Source of the DNA: Phytophthora hibernalis
Taxonomy: Eukaryota > Oomycota > Peronosporomycetes > Peronosporales > Peronosporaceae
Reading direction: 5' to 3'
DNA: 64,000 nt
Assembly: GCA_012656075.1 (NCBI GenBank)
Contig: JAAKBF010000010.1
Span: 496,001-560,000 of the forward strand
Within the stretch, counting starts at the first letter, position 1. Every line of letters starts with the position of its first letter. Below the pieces are notes generated by a model. It did no database searches, had not been told where the DNA came from, and saw only the letters and a program-made list of their open reading frames with translations. Below are positions 33,720 through 44,577 of the stretch, in pieces. The position numbers were made by a program, and so were the translations under genes.

Positions 33720-34237
33720 CGACGCATCGCTGCTGCCGGCTCTCTATGCACGTGGTATCAGCTGCGTGCCTGGTTTACCTGGATTTTCCTCTTGCGGTTT
33801 GTATGAAACGGAAAGTAAGGTGGACTACGTAATTAGGAGCGACGCCTGACGTAGGGCGGCGGGAAGGAGTGATGGTTGCATAGTTGAAGTTTCCGTTGCA
33901 GCACTCGGGTTTGAACGTGATACAGCTACGCACCCGTGTCGTCTTCTCCACGGTAAAAAATAAAGAGACAGGATATACATGGCGGTGGTGTATCTGGAGG
34001 GTGCTCAGGGACGATGACGCGGGTCGAGAATAGCGCTCCGCCTTGGACAAGTGATAAGACGTCGAGTGTCTCCAGAAAATGCAATACAGAGTTGAGTGAG
34101 CCCTATAAATACAGCATGGCATTGAGGCCTGCTGAAACCACAGTCACCAAAGTAGCCTGTCACTCAATCGCTCGCGTTGCCCAAGTGAACGCCCCATCTT
34201 CCGCGGACGAGACTGAGCACGCACTGCAACCGAAAAG
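33720..34237. promoter_or_regulatory. Divergent promoter region, FYVE-GLTP / TMBIM
   Basis: About 520 bp between two divergent genes without a recognisable coding region. A TATA-like CCTATAAATACAG lies at 34101-34113, about 130 bp before the TMBIM start. Confidence 0.5.
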
Positions 34238-35565
34238 ATGATGGAAATGTCCGAAAACGCAGTGGCGCCTGAAGACGCGGGACCGCGCAGTTTGGAAGCA
34301 GGTGGGAGGTCTCCCAGCTGTGGGATTCGCTCGCGAGACCATACGTGGGTAGACCCGGTGTCTAAGGATCAATCTGAACAAGTCGGAGATCTACCGACAA
34401 ACGCTGTGAGTTCCCCCGAGCGAGCTCATGGAGTTGTAGCAGTAAATCAAGGATCCGTACGTGCTCTGCTCAAGCGAGTGACGAGGTTGTTCGTATCGGA
34501 AGACGATGAGATGGATCCCGTAAAACACAAGGCACACTATCGACGAGGCTCGATTCTGATCAAGCATTTAGAAGACAAGAAAGCATCTGGCCAGGCCACT
34601 GAAACGGACATGAAGTTCTTTGACGTGGTCAAGAAGCGGTTCGATGCCAACTTCATGGAGTCGCGAACCATTATCTCGCTCTCGGTCTTTCAAACGGGCT
34701 CCAATCCAATGGATGACCCGTTTGCAGTGATCCACATGCCTGTGGTGATCCAACAGGGATTCCGGCGCAAGCTTTTCTCGATCTTCACGATTCAACTATT
34801 CGCAGTTGTTTTACTCATCGCCTTCTTCTCGTATGTACCCGCAATCCACAATGCATTCGAGGATGCCTTTACAAATTGGCACTATGTCTTCATCACGTTC
34901 GTGATGATGGTATTGGCGTTACTGTGGCTGTACTTGGTCAAGTACCGCTTTCCGCTCAACTTCACGGTACTCGCTTGTTATACCGTCACGCAGAGTGTGT
35001 TCTTCGCCGCGTTTGACTGCTTATTCAATACGAAGGCGAGCATTTTCATTTTTACCTTCCTCTTCGGAATCATGGGGTCACTACGTTGTTGTGCACGACG
35101 ATCATCAAGCGGTCGTACGACAATGAAGTCCAACCTACGCTGATCAGCTACCCGGTGGTGCTGTTGATCGCCTTTTTCCTTGGCTTTGTGACCTCGTTAT
35201 TCATTTACTTCTTCTACATGATGGACGTGGTTTCTCCGTTGCAGTACAGTGCATCACTAGCAGTCATGCTTCTCCTCATTATGTGGTTCGCCTACGATGC
35301 ATCGTGCATGAACGAGCGGTTATCACCAGACGAGTATATGCAAGGCATGGTGTTCTTCTACACGGATATGGTGCTCTTCCTGTTGTTCCTGAGTATCATT
35401 TTCGTGGCTTGCTTTGCCTGTGAAGGTGATTGTGCGTGTTACGGCACTGCCGACATAGTCCCGATCGGACGAGGTCGCGGTGATGATGATGATGAAATGG
35501 GCGAATACGACGGTGGTGAAGGTATGGAGAGTGGAGAAGCTATGGAAAGGGTATCCTCACAGTAA
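34238..35565 (+). CDS. TMBIM / Bax-inhibitor-1-family membrane protein (one apparent base missing)
   Basis: A hydrophilic N-terminal region of about 185 residues precedes seven hydrophobic segments, starting at FRRKLFSIFTIQLFAVVLLI and ending at MVLFLLFLSIIFVACFACEG. The order and the FRRK entry to segment 1 match the LFG/TMBIM family, which forms ER or Golgi calcium-leak channels and suppresses cell death. The frame breaks in the GGGG run at 35074-35077: one frame ends FGIMG and the other resumes VTTLLCTTIIKRSYDNE. With one base restored it has 442 residues. The tail is acidic and Gly-rich (GRGRGDDDDEMGEYDGG). The long N-terminus is unusual for the family. Confidence 0.85.
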
Positions 35566-35858
35566 CAAGCAGCTAAAACTGACGAAGAGAGAAAACTAGC
35601 AAACAATCGACAGTCCGATTCTTCTCATCATTCGGACAGGTGCCGTTCCTGTACCCTGTGACCCATTAGCTTCCCTCCAAGAAGGTGAATACGCGCCAAC
35701 TGAGACGTCGAAGACTTAAGTTATTGTGCACGTGTGCAAGGAAAGCCATCGGCAAGTACGAAGCATTGCATAATTCATTTACTTTTCGCTTGTTTGTGTA
35801 TTTTTCTCGGTGATTCATGAATGTACTGCGCTACTGAGGCAGCGCTGCCTTTGTAAGC

Positions 35859-38026
35859 TTAGATCAGCTTCATCTTCTGTACACTTCCAAGTACCATGAA
35901 AGATACGCCAACACCGGCACCTGTCACTACCAATCCGATAGCGAGCGTTACCCAACCAATCCAAGCACCAGGGTCTGGGAACGAGTAGCTGCCGATGTCC
36001 GAAGCCCACTGTGGTTCCGTCCAAATGGGCATGGATGAGTTTACCACGTCGTACAGCAGTGCTGTTGTAGTACGCTTAACTCCGGGTGAGCTGGCTTCGT
36101 GATGGAACGCACTCTTGCTAGCGCAAACACCCGGGTAGACACACTCCATGCCCTTTCCACCATTATCACATCCTTGGCTTTGTGAGCACGAGGGCGCGGC
36201 ATCGGCAGTAGCGTTCGGAACCATCGCGGATGCAAGGAAAGAACGCGTGAAAAATTCGTACGCGTTGGGAAAGAGGCGTACAGCGTAGTTGTCGTCGGAC
36301 CAGGAGTCATTGAGGAGCGAATACAGTGAGTTATCGCTTGTCTTCAACACAAGCATGGAGCGGTCGTCGTCAAGCGGCCCCGGGTACAATGTGGCGGGTA
36401 CCGAGTACGATGGCCAAGACGAGTCGGTCAGACTCAGATACTCAATCAACGTCGTAACCATGTATTGCGAGTAGTTCTTCATGAGTTCGCAGCTCCAGTC
36501 TGTGACAATGCAAGAAAGCATCGATTCGACCAGCCACGTATCCACCTCGATTGTATCCATCTGCGCACTCGTCGCATTGCTCGAAGCAAGCGTGAACACA
36601 CTCTCCGCCAGCACCTGGGCGGCCTGAACAACAGCATCCACATCCAGCATCGTAAACTCATCGTGACGACTGTTGTACGTTCCCTCCGAAGTGTAGCTAT
36701 CGTCGTATCCAGCCAGAACAGCGCCCACAAAGTCACGCTGGCCGTACTCAGCATCGTTCACAAAAGAGGACAGTGGCGTGGGTGGCAGCGAACCCGTGGT
36801 ACCCTCAGCGACAGCAGAAGCAGCCGATGGCGCGCTCAAAACGGCGTCAACAAGAACGCTGGAATCGTTCGCGTGGGGGTTCACGTGAAGCGTGAAGTTT
36901 CCTGATTTCGGTAGGATACCCACCTGGTCAACAGCAATAGCGTACGAAATATTGGCGAGCTTGAGGTTCGCAAACTCCGTGGTGCTAAGCATCGGAGAGG
37001 TGCAGAAGCTCTTGCCCATGGGGGACGACGAGTCGTCCACAGGGTACGCGCACGCTCCTTCTGGGTCCTTCGTGAAAGCCTGCAAGTCCGCCAGGAACTT
37101 CCTCGATCCCACAAATCCAAACTTCTCAGCCTGGAAAGCCGCAAACACGACCTTCTTGTCAAACGCCGAGTTCGGCAGTCCCTTGAGAGCATGAGCCGCC
37201 GCCAAAAGCGCTACGAGGCCCGACGCTCCCGTGTTGGCTCCAGGGGCCAGCACATGGGACAGCGACGAGGCGTCCATGCCTGCCATGGCCAGCACGATCT
37301 CGTCCGACTTGAGGTTGCCTCTCATGGCCCACGAACTTTGTCCTCCAATGGGGTCGCACTTGGGACTCCGCTGGCCGTAGATGTTGGTGAAGTTGAGACA
37401 CTGGAGCGAGGTCATGCTCTCCGGTCCGAAGTAATAGTTCATAAAGGCCTTGTACGTGGCTCCCGCTCCGTCCTTCATGTTAATCTGGGCTCGTTTCGTG
37501 AACTCGGCGCCGGTCGTGGCGTTCTGCAGCATCACGACGGGGAACGGCAGCAGCTCTGCCAATAGGCCGGTACCTGTCGGGTTCCACTGTGTCTTGTCAC
37601 TGGCAAATGGGTTCAACTTCCCGTCTACAGTACCATCCCCTTGGGGCGTGGCCACATCGTACGACGCGTTGGCTTTACCTGCTTCCGGGTACACGAAGAG
37701 TCCTCCGATGCGGTCAAGACCCGTCTGGATGGCGTCGTAGCTCAGCAGCGACTCGGCCATGACCAAAACGTACTTAGCATCTGCGTCTTGTTGCTGTGCT
37801 TCACCGCTCACGAAGCTCTGGAGCTCCTCGGAGCTGGTTATGGGGTACAATGGCGCCATGTCCGAGTCCGAGAGGCCACGGCAGCCCACGCTGCCCCCGA
37901 GTGGAACAGTCGCACACACTCACCGCCAGTAGTTACTAGATGCTCTGGCGCCCCCGCAGTGACCGACGCGGCCTCGCAACGCGCCAGCAGAGCCGCCACA
38001 AGCAGCGACAAGGTGGGGAGTCGCAT
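35859..38026 (-). CDS. Nicastrin, gamma-secretase subunit (one apparent base missing)
   Basis: Starts at ATG 38024-38026 with a signal peptide (MRLPTLSLLVAALLARCEA). The first frame breaks in the CCCCC run at 37894-37898; with one more base the protein reads through LFHSGGSVGCRGLSDSD to 722 residues, a normal nicastrin length. The large lumenal part has the aminopeptidase-like fold signature KKVVFAAFQAEKFGFVGSRK, corresponding to the GET/DYIGS region of animal nicastrin, and many N-glycosylation sites. One transmembrane helix (GWVTLAIGLVVTGAGVGVSF) lies near the C-terminus. It is the substrate-gating subunit of gamma-secretase with presenilin, APH-1 and PEN-2. Confidence 0.9.
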
Positions 38027-38157
38027 GATTCCGATTATGAGGCTGGAACTGGCTGAATATTCTATAGTAAAGGTCGGGATTATTTATAAGCGGTTCGATA
38101 GGTACCTAGGTTAGGGAATATTGATACCTGGATAAGAGCATATTAAATCATTTTGCT
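38027..38157. promoter_or_regulatory. Bidirectional promoter, nicastrin / Sds3-like
   Basis: Only 131 bp separate the two divergent start codons. The core is AT-rich (TTCTATAGTAAAG, TATTTATAAGC), giving TATA-like words for either direction. Confidence 0.6.
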
Positions 38158-39212
38158 ATGGCGGAGCTTAATGTGCGTGAATTGCTGGAGCTGGAGCGCC
38201 AGATCTACCAGGAGAGCATCGACCGCGTGCAGCAGCAACATGAACAGCTAAGGGATGGAGTATTAGAGGAGTTTGTACAGCGTTGTAGACCGTTCCAGGC
38301 GGAGAGGGAGCGTGAACTGCAGGCGGCACAGGCGCAGCTCCAGTTGTCACGGCGAGACGCTAAGAGTCTGTGGGAATTTGAGTTGCAGCAGGCTGAGGAC
38401 GTGTTCAAAGCGGACAACGAGCAACTTAAGATTAAGTTGCTGAACCGAGTGAAGCGACAACGACTGCGGGTTCAGAAGAGGCTGACGCAGATGCCGCCGA
38501 CGCGCAACGTAAGAAGATCAGTTGCTGGTGCAGTGAAGGAGAGACGGCTGGAGGTGACGAAACTGGAGAAACAACTGAGACAGGCTCAAAAGAGGACGAG
38601 AAAGAGCTTCAACTTCAGACACTTGTCGAGTGGAGTGCTGCCCACTCCTCAACGGATCGTGGACGACGTAGTGAATGAGTGTGAGATGTTGCAACGCAAT
38701 CGACAGAGAGAGGAAGCAGCGAGGATTGCGGAGGAGGAAGGTGCTGAGATGATGATGCGCGTTGCTGTGAGTGACGGACACATGTTGGTGCGTCGTGGTG
38801 CGGTGGAGGAGACGTTCAGTGTGGGGGACGCAGTGGTGCTGACGTCGCGGTTGACGGACGAGGATTTTCATGGATTCGTGTCGAGTATTTCAAGTGAAGA
38901 GGTGCAGTTGGTGCTGGTGTGTGGCACACACGTACGCGTGACGGTGGTAAGACTGCGGAGTGGGCAGTGTATACTCCACAAACAAAATATTGTTGGGGAA
39001 GATGGACAGGGAGAAGAGACGACTAAGATTGCTGGCGTCGCGACTAGCCTTGAGGAACTAGTGCAGGATCCACCGGATGTGCGACGCCGAGCAGCTGCAG
39101 TCATGAGTACGTAGATTGTTTTTGTTGACTTTTGTGTTTGAACTAACCTTGATGCTGCTCCTCAGGCCGACTCAAACGAAAGTCAACGATTGATATCCGA
39201 CGCGGCTTCTGA
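38158..39212 (+). CDS. Sds3/BRMS1-like coiled-coil protein
   Basis: Exon 1 is 38158-39106, intron 39107-39165 (GTACGTAG to CTCCTCAG), exon 2 is 39166-39212; 331 residues. The N-terminal 150 residues form a long coiled coil (LLELERQIYQESIDRVQQQ, DAKSLWEFELQQAEDVFKAD) matching the Sds3-like domain of BRMS1/SUDS3, scaffolds of Sin3 histone-deacetylase complexes. A C-terminal segment (ETFSVGDAVVLTSRLTDEDF, then GFVSSISSEEVQLVL) resembles a Tudor/SH3-like barrel, also found in this family. Expected location is the nucleus. If the intron is ignored the frame ends two codons later at 39114, giving a shorter C-terminus. Confidence 0.75.
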
Positions 39213-39305
39213 AGGGCTCGAGCTCACGGCTACAACTAAATTGCTAACGAAAGCAGATTCTATCAAGTTTATCAAGAGCAACGTGTTCCGACGGATCTTA
39301 ACCAC

Positions 39306-40313
39306 CTACTGCGTCTTCTTCTGTTCGGCAGGGAGATCGGCGGTGCCAACCGACAGCAGCGGCCGGAAGGTGTTGATGAACGTGTAACGCGAGAAGGCCA
39401 CGAACAGGCGGCGGTACCAGACAAACTGACTCTGGTGCAGCGCCATCGCGTTATAGTTCCACATCGGCCGGCCAAGAAACACGAATTGGCATTCATCGTT
39501 CTCATCTTCACGGCGGGACAGCCAGAAGGACAGCGCCGTGTCCAGCACGCCCACGTACTTGCGCAGGATATTGGTGCTCTCCAAAGCCCACCCACGAACA
39601 ACCTTCTCCTTCTCAGCTCCTGCAGCACTGCACTTCTCCTGCATCTCCTGCACCGCACGCTTCACTCCATAGTGCGTGGCAACATGGTTCGCATGGCCCG
39701 ACACGCCATAGTCATCAAACGTAAAACCTACAACCAGCAAACCACCGTCAGCCCAAAAGTATCTTCCCCACGAAAAAGTATCTTCTCCACTAACCGCGTC
39801 AATCTTGTTCTTCTCCACATAGTCCGCCACAATTGCAGCAATATGTGCCACATCCCATTGTGCCTTCATCCCGTCCTGCAGCTTGGGGTCTTCCAGCACG
39901 GAGACGTGGTCCGTCGAGAGGCCAATGTACGTGGCACAAGCCTTGAGCTCTTTCTCCCTAACAATCCCCAGTCCGTCAAAATTGCCCCGAGAGAGACACA
40001 GCAAGTGCGTCTGCCACCGATCCTTGCTGCCTTCCGGTTGCTGCTGCAGCGAGTGCACCAGCGGCAGGAAGAACATGCTCTCATCATCTGGATGCGCCGT
40101 GACGATAAGTGCCCGTTTTAACTGCGCTGGAGTCGACGAGGAGCCGGAATTTTCAGACACGGAAGACGTCAAGAAGACCAGAGCCGCAGTGAGGAATAGG
40201 AACACGTTGGTGCCCAGCAAAAGGTACTTGAACATCTCCAGCAGCATCTGTAACTCGTCTTCCCCCAACTCGAACATCTTGTCCGCTTTTTCGCCAATGT
40301 ACGCTAGATTCAC
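39306..40313 (-). CDS. PIG-L family GlcNAc-PI de-N-acetylase
   Basis: The intact 335-residue protein has an N-terminal membrane helix (LLLGTNVFLFLTAALVFLT) and the metal-binding motif AHPDDESMFF of the PIG-L/LmbE fold. The second motif SGHANHVATHYG supplies the partner His residues, although the usual D of GHxDH is replaced by N. The central part has LCLSRGNFDGLGIVREKEL, typical of PIG-L. It removes the acetyl group from GlcNAc-phosphatidylinositol in the second step of GPI-anchor synthesis at the ER. Its start codon is only 45 bp downstream of the stop of the gene before it on the same strand. Confidence 0.92.
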   Translation of the reverse strand: MNLAYIGEKADKMFELGEDELQMLLEMFKYLLLGTNVFLFLTAALVFLTSSVSENSGSSSTPAQLKRALIVTAHPDDESMFFLPLVHSLQQQPEGSKDRWQTHLLCLSRGNFDGLGIVREKELKACATYIGLSTDHVSVLEDPKLQDGMKAQWDVAHIAAIVADYVEKNKIDAVSGEDTFSWGRYFWADGGLLVVGFTFDDYGVSGHANHVATHYGVKRAVQEMQEKCSAAGAEKEKVVRGWALESTNILRKYVGVLDTALSFWLSRREDENDECQFVFLGRPMWNYNAMALHQSQFVWYRRLFVAFSRYTFINTFRPLLSVGTADLPAEQKKTQ

Positions 40314-40358
40314 TTGCGTGTTGTATTGAAACGGTTAAGTACGATGATAGATGTGAGT

Positions 40359-40994
40359 TTAAACGGACGCGAGGAGCTCCTGGTAGCGAGAGACGAAGGC
40401 GGCGCAAGTGTTGGAGATCTGTGTGTTTTGATGGATTTTGAGAGTTTGCAGCTTCGTCATGAACTTCTGAGAAGTAATTTCGGCGAAAACACTCGAGTCC
40501 AGCAGGAAATACGCAATGGTCAAAGCGGAGACCGTGGCGTTGAACTCCGAAGTGGTGAGGGACGACGTCTGATCGCTCTCGAGCGGAATTTGCAGGATGT
40601 AGGGCGCTAGGATCTCCACTCCGTCTCCGTCGATGAACTGCTGCTGCAGTAGCGGGTCTGGGATGCAATTGCAGATACCTCCCAATGCAAACTCCACCAG
40701 TTGAGACTTTCGTGTGGTTGGACGCTGATGTGTCTGCTCCTTGGGCTCTTTGAGGTCTTTGGCTTCTTGGTCGGCGTCCAGGATGTCGAGAAACAGGTCC
40801 ATGATGCGTAGACGGCATAGCGACGTGTAGTTGATGGGGTCGTAGGCGAAGTTGGCCAAGTTCGCCACGACTTCCTCCTTCCGCAACACATCGGGCGAGC
40901 GCTGGAACTCGTCGACCAACTGCTGCAGGTATTCGTGGCGGGGTGCAGCGTGTTGACCTTGTCGTTCTTGCAGTCGCTCGCGGGACGATAACAT
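40359..40994 (-). CDS. Armadillo-repeat protein, ARMC7-like
   Basis: The 211-residue protein matches ARMC7 in length and order. It starts near YLQQLVDEFQ, then VVANLANFAYDPINYTSLCR, DLFLDILDA, and QLVEFALGGICNCIPDP, followed by a helical C-terminus with TVSALTIAYFLLDSSVFAEI. A charged insertion (KEPKEQTHQRPTTRKSQ) separates the second and third repeats. In animals ARMC7 associates with the spliceosome; the role here is not shown by the sequence. It sits between ferrochelatase (139 bp upstream) and PIG-L (45 bp downstream), all on the minus strand. Confidence 0.85.
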   Translation of the reverse strand: MLSSRERLQERQGQHAAPRHEYLQQLVDEFQRSPDVLRKEEVVANLANFAYDPINYTSLCRLRIMDLFLDILDADQEAKDLKEPKEQTHQRPTTRKSQLVEFALGGICNCIPDPLLQQQFIDGDGVEILAPYILQIPLESDQTSSLTTSEFNATVSALTIAYFLLDSSVFAEITSQKFMTKLQTLKIHQNTQISNTCAAFVSRYQELLASV

Positions 40995-41133
40995 TGGTTG
41001 TTTGGTCTGGTTCTAAGCTGGTGAAAAGCTGAATGAACGAAAATCGATGGACTCAAGTTTGTCTATGACACAATTGCATTTGACGATGGGTATATGGCAG
41101 ACAAAATGCCTAGCAGCGTTAGCGTTGCTTCCC

Positions 41134-42460
41134 TTACAGAAGCTTCTTGTAAGGTTTGATAGGATTCACGATGCTGCGGCACATGGGGTTCGTGCAGCCT
41201 GCGCAGTTGAGCGGGTACGCAGACGAGTGCAGCTCATCCGTATCCAGGTGGTTCTTCACAATATCGGCCTGCGCTTTGAACAACAGAGGCTCGTCGTTCA
41301 GTGAAGGGCATCGCTTGAAGTCCTGTGAGCAGAGAATAACGAGCATGAAAGTGAGCCATCATTCAAGCCTTTGAACTTGACTATCAGTGAGCACTCACCG
41401 TGATACCAGCTTCCAGAGCCTCCTCGCCGTATTCAATGTCGATCTCGTACAACGTTTCAATGTGGTCCGACGTGAAAGCAATGGGCACAGCAAGCACATG
41501 CCTGTAGAATACAAAACACAAAAGAGTGAGAACACTGACCGGAACAAGCTCGTACACCAGTAGTCGACGAAAACGCACTTGTGTCCCTGTTCTCCGTAGC
41601 GCTTGATCACGTCGCTGGTGCTGGGTCCCATCCACGGCAAGTAGCCGACCTTGGACTGCCAGCTCAGAATGTGCGGGTTCTTTCCAGCCAGGTTTTTCAT
41701 CACCCGCTCCGCCGTAGCAGCGATCTCGTTCACGTACGAGTCGCCCTTGTACACCGTCTTCATGGGCACCGAGTGCGCCGAGAACATGATGACGACCTTG
41801 TCCCTGTCCTCGGGCGCGTACTGCTGCAGTCCGAGCTTGACGCGGTTGGCCACAGCCGAGATGTACCCCGGGTGCGTGTTCCAGCGGTCAATGAGCGACC
41901 ACTTGAAGTCTGTCTTCATGTCCAGTCGGTCCAGTTCACGCCACAAGTGGTTCATGCTGGAGCCCGATGTGGTGCACGACCATTGCGGGTACTGCGAGAA
42001 GGCGACGGCGCGCGTGACGCCATCCTCCTTCATCTGCATGAGCGACTGCTCCGTCAACGGGTTGGCATAGCGGAAGAACACATAGTGCTTGTGCGGTGCA
42101 CTCTGTAGCAGTAAAAACAGCAAACGGTTAGTATCTGCAGTGTATCAATGCTATCGGAGCTGCTCGTGCCTCTGGTCGGATCTCGTCCAGGATCTTGCAC
42201 AGGTTCTCGCCCTGGATGTTGGTCCACTTGAGGATGGGAGAACCGCCTCCAATCTGCGCGTATTGGTCCACGATACTGGGCGTACGGCGCTTAGCAACCC
42301 ACGGCCCCACAATATTTTGCACGGGGCCCATGGGGATGAGCTCTGGGTCTGTGAAGAGGTTCGTGAGGAAGCTCTGCACCTCTGGCAGTGTGGACGGGCC
42401 GCCCATGTTGAACATGGCAATGGCAGTGGGCGCCTTCTTGGTGGCGTGACGAACAGCCAT
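41134..42460 (-). CDS. Ferrochelatase
   Basis: Four exons give 368 residues: 42170-42460, 41579-42102, 41399-41501 and 41134-41322. Start MAVRHATKKAP. Signatures include AMFNMGGPSTLPEVQSFL, QIGGGSPI, the block SAPHKHYVFFRYANPLTE, IMFSAHSVPM with the catalytic His, SWQSKVGYLPWMGPST, and IAFTSDHIETLYEIDIEYG. The C-terminus has C-x2-C-x4-C (CAGCTNPMC), the spacing of the [2Fe-2S] ligands of animal-type enzymes. Intron 1 (42103-42169) begins with GC, not GT, but has a perfect TACTAAC branch point. The enzyme inserts iron into protoporphyrin IX. An obvious mitochondrial presequence is short; an upstream in-frame extension exists. Confidence 0.93.
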
Positions 42461-43052
42461 GGTAAGAGGTTGGTGCTTGGCTCGATTCCGCAGATTCGGG
42501 ACTGAGCTTTGGAGGTGATCCAGTCTTACGTGTTGTATCGAGTTTGACGGGGATTGAGAGCATACTGAAACTAAGAGAAAGTAACGGCTGTGGACGACAA
42601 CCGCACGACAAGTGAGAATGGCTTCGGGCCACTGCAAGCGCGTGTCGCCACGTGTGTGCAATGGAGATGACGGAGTAAACTCGGGTTTGTAGTGCTGGTG
42701 AGTTGACTGCGAGTATCATTGGCGGGCAGTGCGATGGCCATTGCATTGGCATGAAGCGGCGTACATTAAGCCTTACCGGTATCTACATGGGGAGAGCAGT
42801 GCGATTTGCCTCGGCAATCGACAAAACTGACTCCATCACTGCAGTAAAGTCCTCAGCATGGAAAAGGTGAGCTACCAAGCTGTACGTGGCAAGCAACAGC
42901 GCCGGCATCAACTCGTCAACCCGTCCGAATGATTGTTGGTCGCACCACCAGAACGACTAGCACCACACTTCAGCAAATGTAGTCCACACCACACAAATCG
43001 TACATCTCACAGACCTTCCCACAAGCAGTATCCTCCAGTCCTGACCTGCACC
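42461..43052. promoter_or_regulatory. Divergent promoter region, ferrochelatase / gamma-tubulin
   Basis: 592 bp between two divergent start codons. I see no gene here; minus-strand frames are extensions of the ferrochelatase frame without conserved content. Confidence 0.5.
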
Positions 43053-44442
43053 ATGCCGCGCGAGATCATCACTTTACAGGCGGGCCAATGCGGCAACCAG
43101 ATCGGCATGGAGTTCTGGAAACAGCTCTGCGCCGAACACGGCATCTCCCGGACGGCATCGTGCAGGACTTCGCCACGTCGGGCCACGACCGCAAGGACGT
43201 CTTCTTCTACCAGGCGGACGACGAGCACTACATCCCCGTGCCTTGCTCATGGACCTGGAGCCGCGGGTGATTAACAGTATCAGCACGTCGACCTTCAAGA
43301 ACTTATACAACCCAGAGAACTTCTTCGTGTCCAAGGAAGGAGGTGGAGCAGGCAACAATTGGGCGTCCGGATACCACCAAGGAGAGACCCACCACGACCA
43401 ACTGATGGAGATGATCGACAGAGAAGCCGACGGCTCTGATAGTCTCGAGGGCTTCGTACTGTGTCACTCTATTGCTGGTGGCACGGGCTCAGGCATGGGC
43501 TCGTACCTACTGGAGAACCTGAACGACCACTTCCCCAAGAAGCTCATCCAGACGTACTCGGTCTTCCCCAACCAGTCGGACTTCCAGAGTGACGTGGTGG
43601 TGCAGCCCTACAACTCCTTGTTGACTATGAAGAGACTCGTGCTGAATGCCGACTCGGTCGTGGTGCTGGACAACACGGCGTTGAACCGGATTGCAGTGGA
43701 GAGATTGAGAGTGGAGAACCCCACGGTCTCGCAGTTGAATTCACTGGTGTCAACGGTCATGGCGGCCAGCACCACGACGTTGAGATACCCCGGGTACATG
43801 AACAACGACCTGATTGGACTTATTGCGTCGTTGATCCCGACCCCACGCTGCCACTTTTTGATGACGGGGTACACCCCGCTTACCCTTGATGCTCAAGTGT
43901 CGGCGGTGCGCAAGACGACGGTGCTCGATGTGATGCGACGTCTGCTGCAACCCAAGAATATTATGGTTAGCACGTCGACCAAGACGGGATGCTACATCTC
44001 CATTCTGAACATCATCCAGGGAGACGTCGACCCGACGCAAGTGCACAAGTCCCTGCAGCGTATCCGCGAACGGAAACTTGCGAAGTTCATTCCGTGGGGA
44101 CCGGCATCGATTCAAGTGGCTCTTTCTCGCAAGTCGCCGTATGTGGAGACGGCGCACAAGGTGAACGGTCTTATGCTGGCTAACCACACGAGCATCGGCG
44201 CGCTGTTTCAGAAATTGCTGGTGCAGTACGACCGTCTGAAGAAGCACGGTGCTTTCATTGATAATTACCGGAAGGAGCCAATGTTCTCTGAGAACCTGGA
44301 CGAGTTCGATAGTGCGCGAGAGGTGGTGCAAAACCTGGTGGACGAGTATAAAGCCAGCGAACGCGCTGACTACGCTACGTGGGGCCAACAGGCTCAGCAG
44401 GCTGCTACCGGTGCCATGGACGACATCCGCATGTCCCACTAG
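43053..44442 (+). CDS. Gamma-tubulin (two apparent bases missing)
   Basis: Starts MPREIITLQAGQCGNQIGME. The frame breaks at the CCC run 43147-43149 and again at the CCCC run 43244-43247. In each case the following frame carries the conserved continuation (DGIVQDFATSGHDRKDVFFY, then LLMDLEPRVINSI). With one base restored at each site it has 463 residues. The tubulin GTP-binding signature is AGGTGSGMGSYLLENL. Features separating it from alpha and beta forms include SKEGGGAGNNWASGY and PHFFMT-like RCHFLMTGYTPLT. It nucleates microtubules in the gamma-tubulin ring complex at spindle poles and basal bodies. It is tail-to-tail with TRAPPC5. Confidence 0.95.
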
Positions 44443-44577
44443 ACGCTCTGTATGCTAAGCTCACCATCACAGCCAGTACGTTCGTTGCCAACCCAAATCT
44501 AAGTAAGACCGAGTGGTCTATTTAACGTTTTACCACACGTCAATCCATCCATTCTTCTTTTCCACAAGAGAACTATG

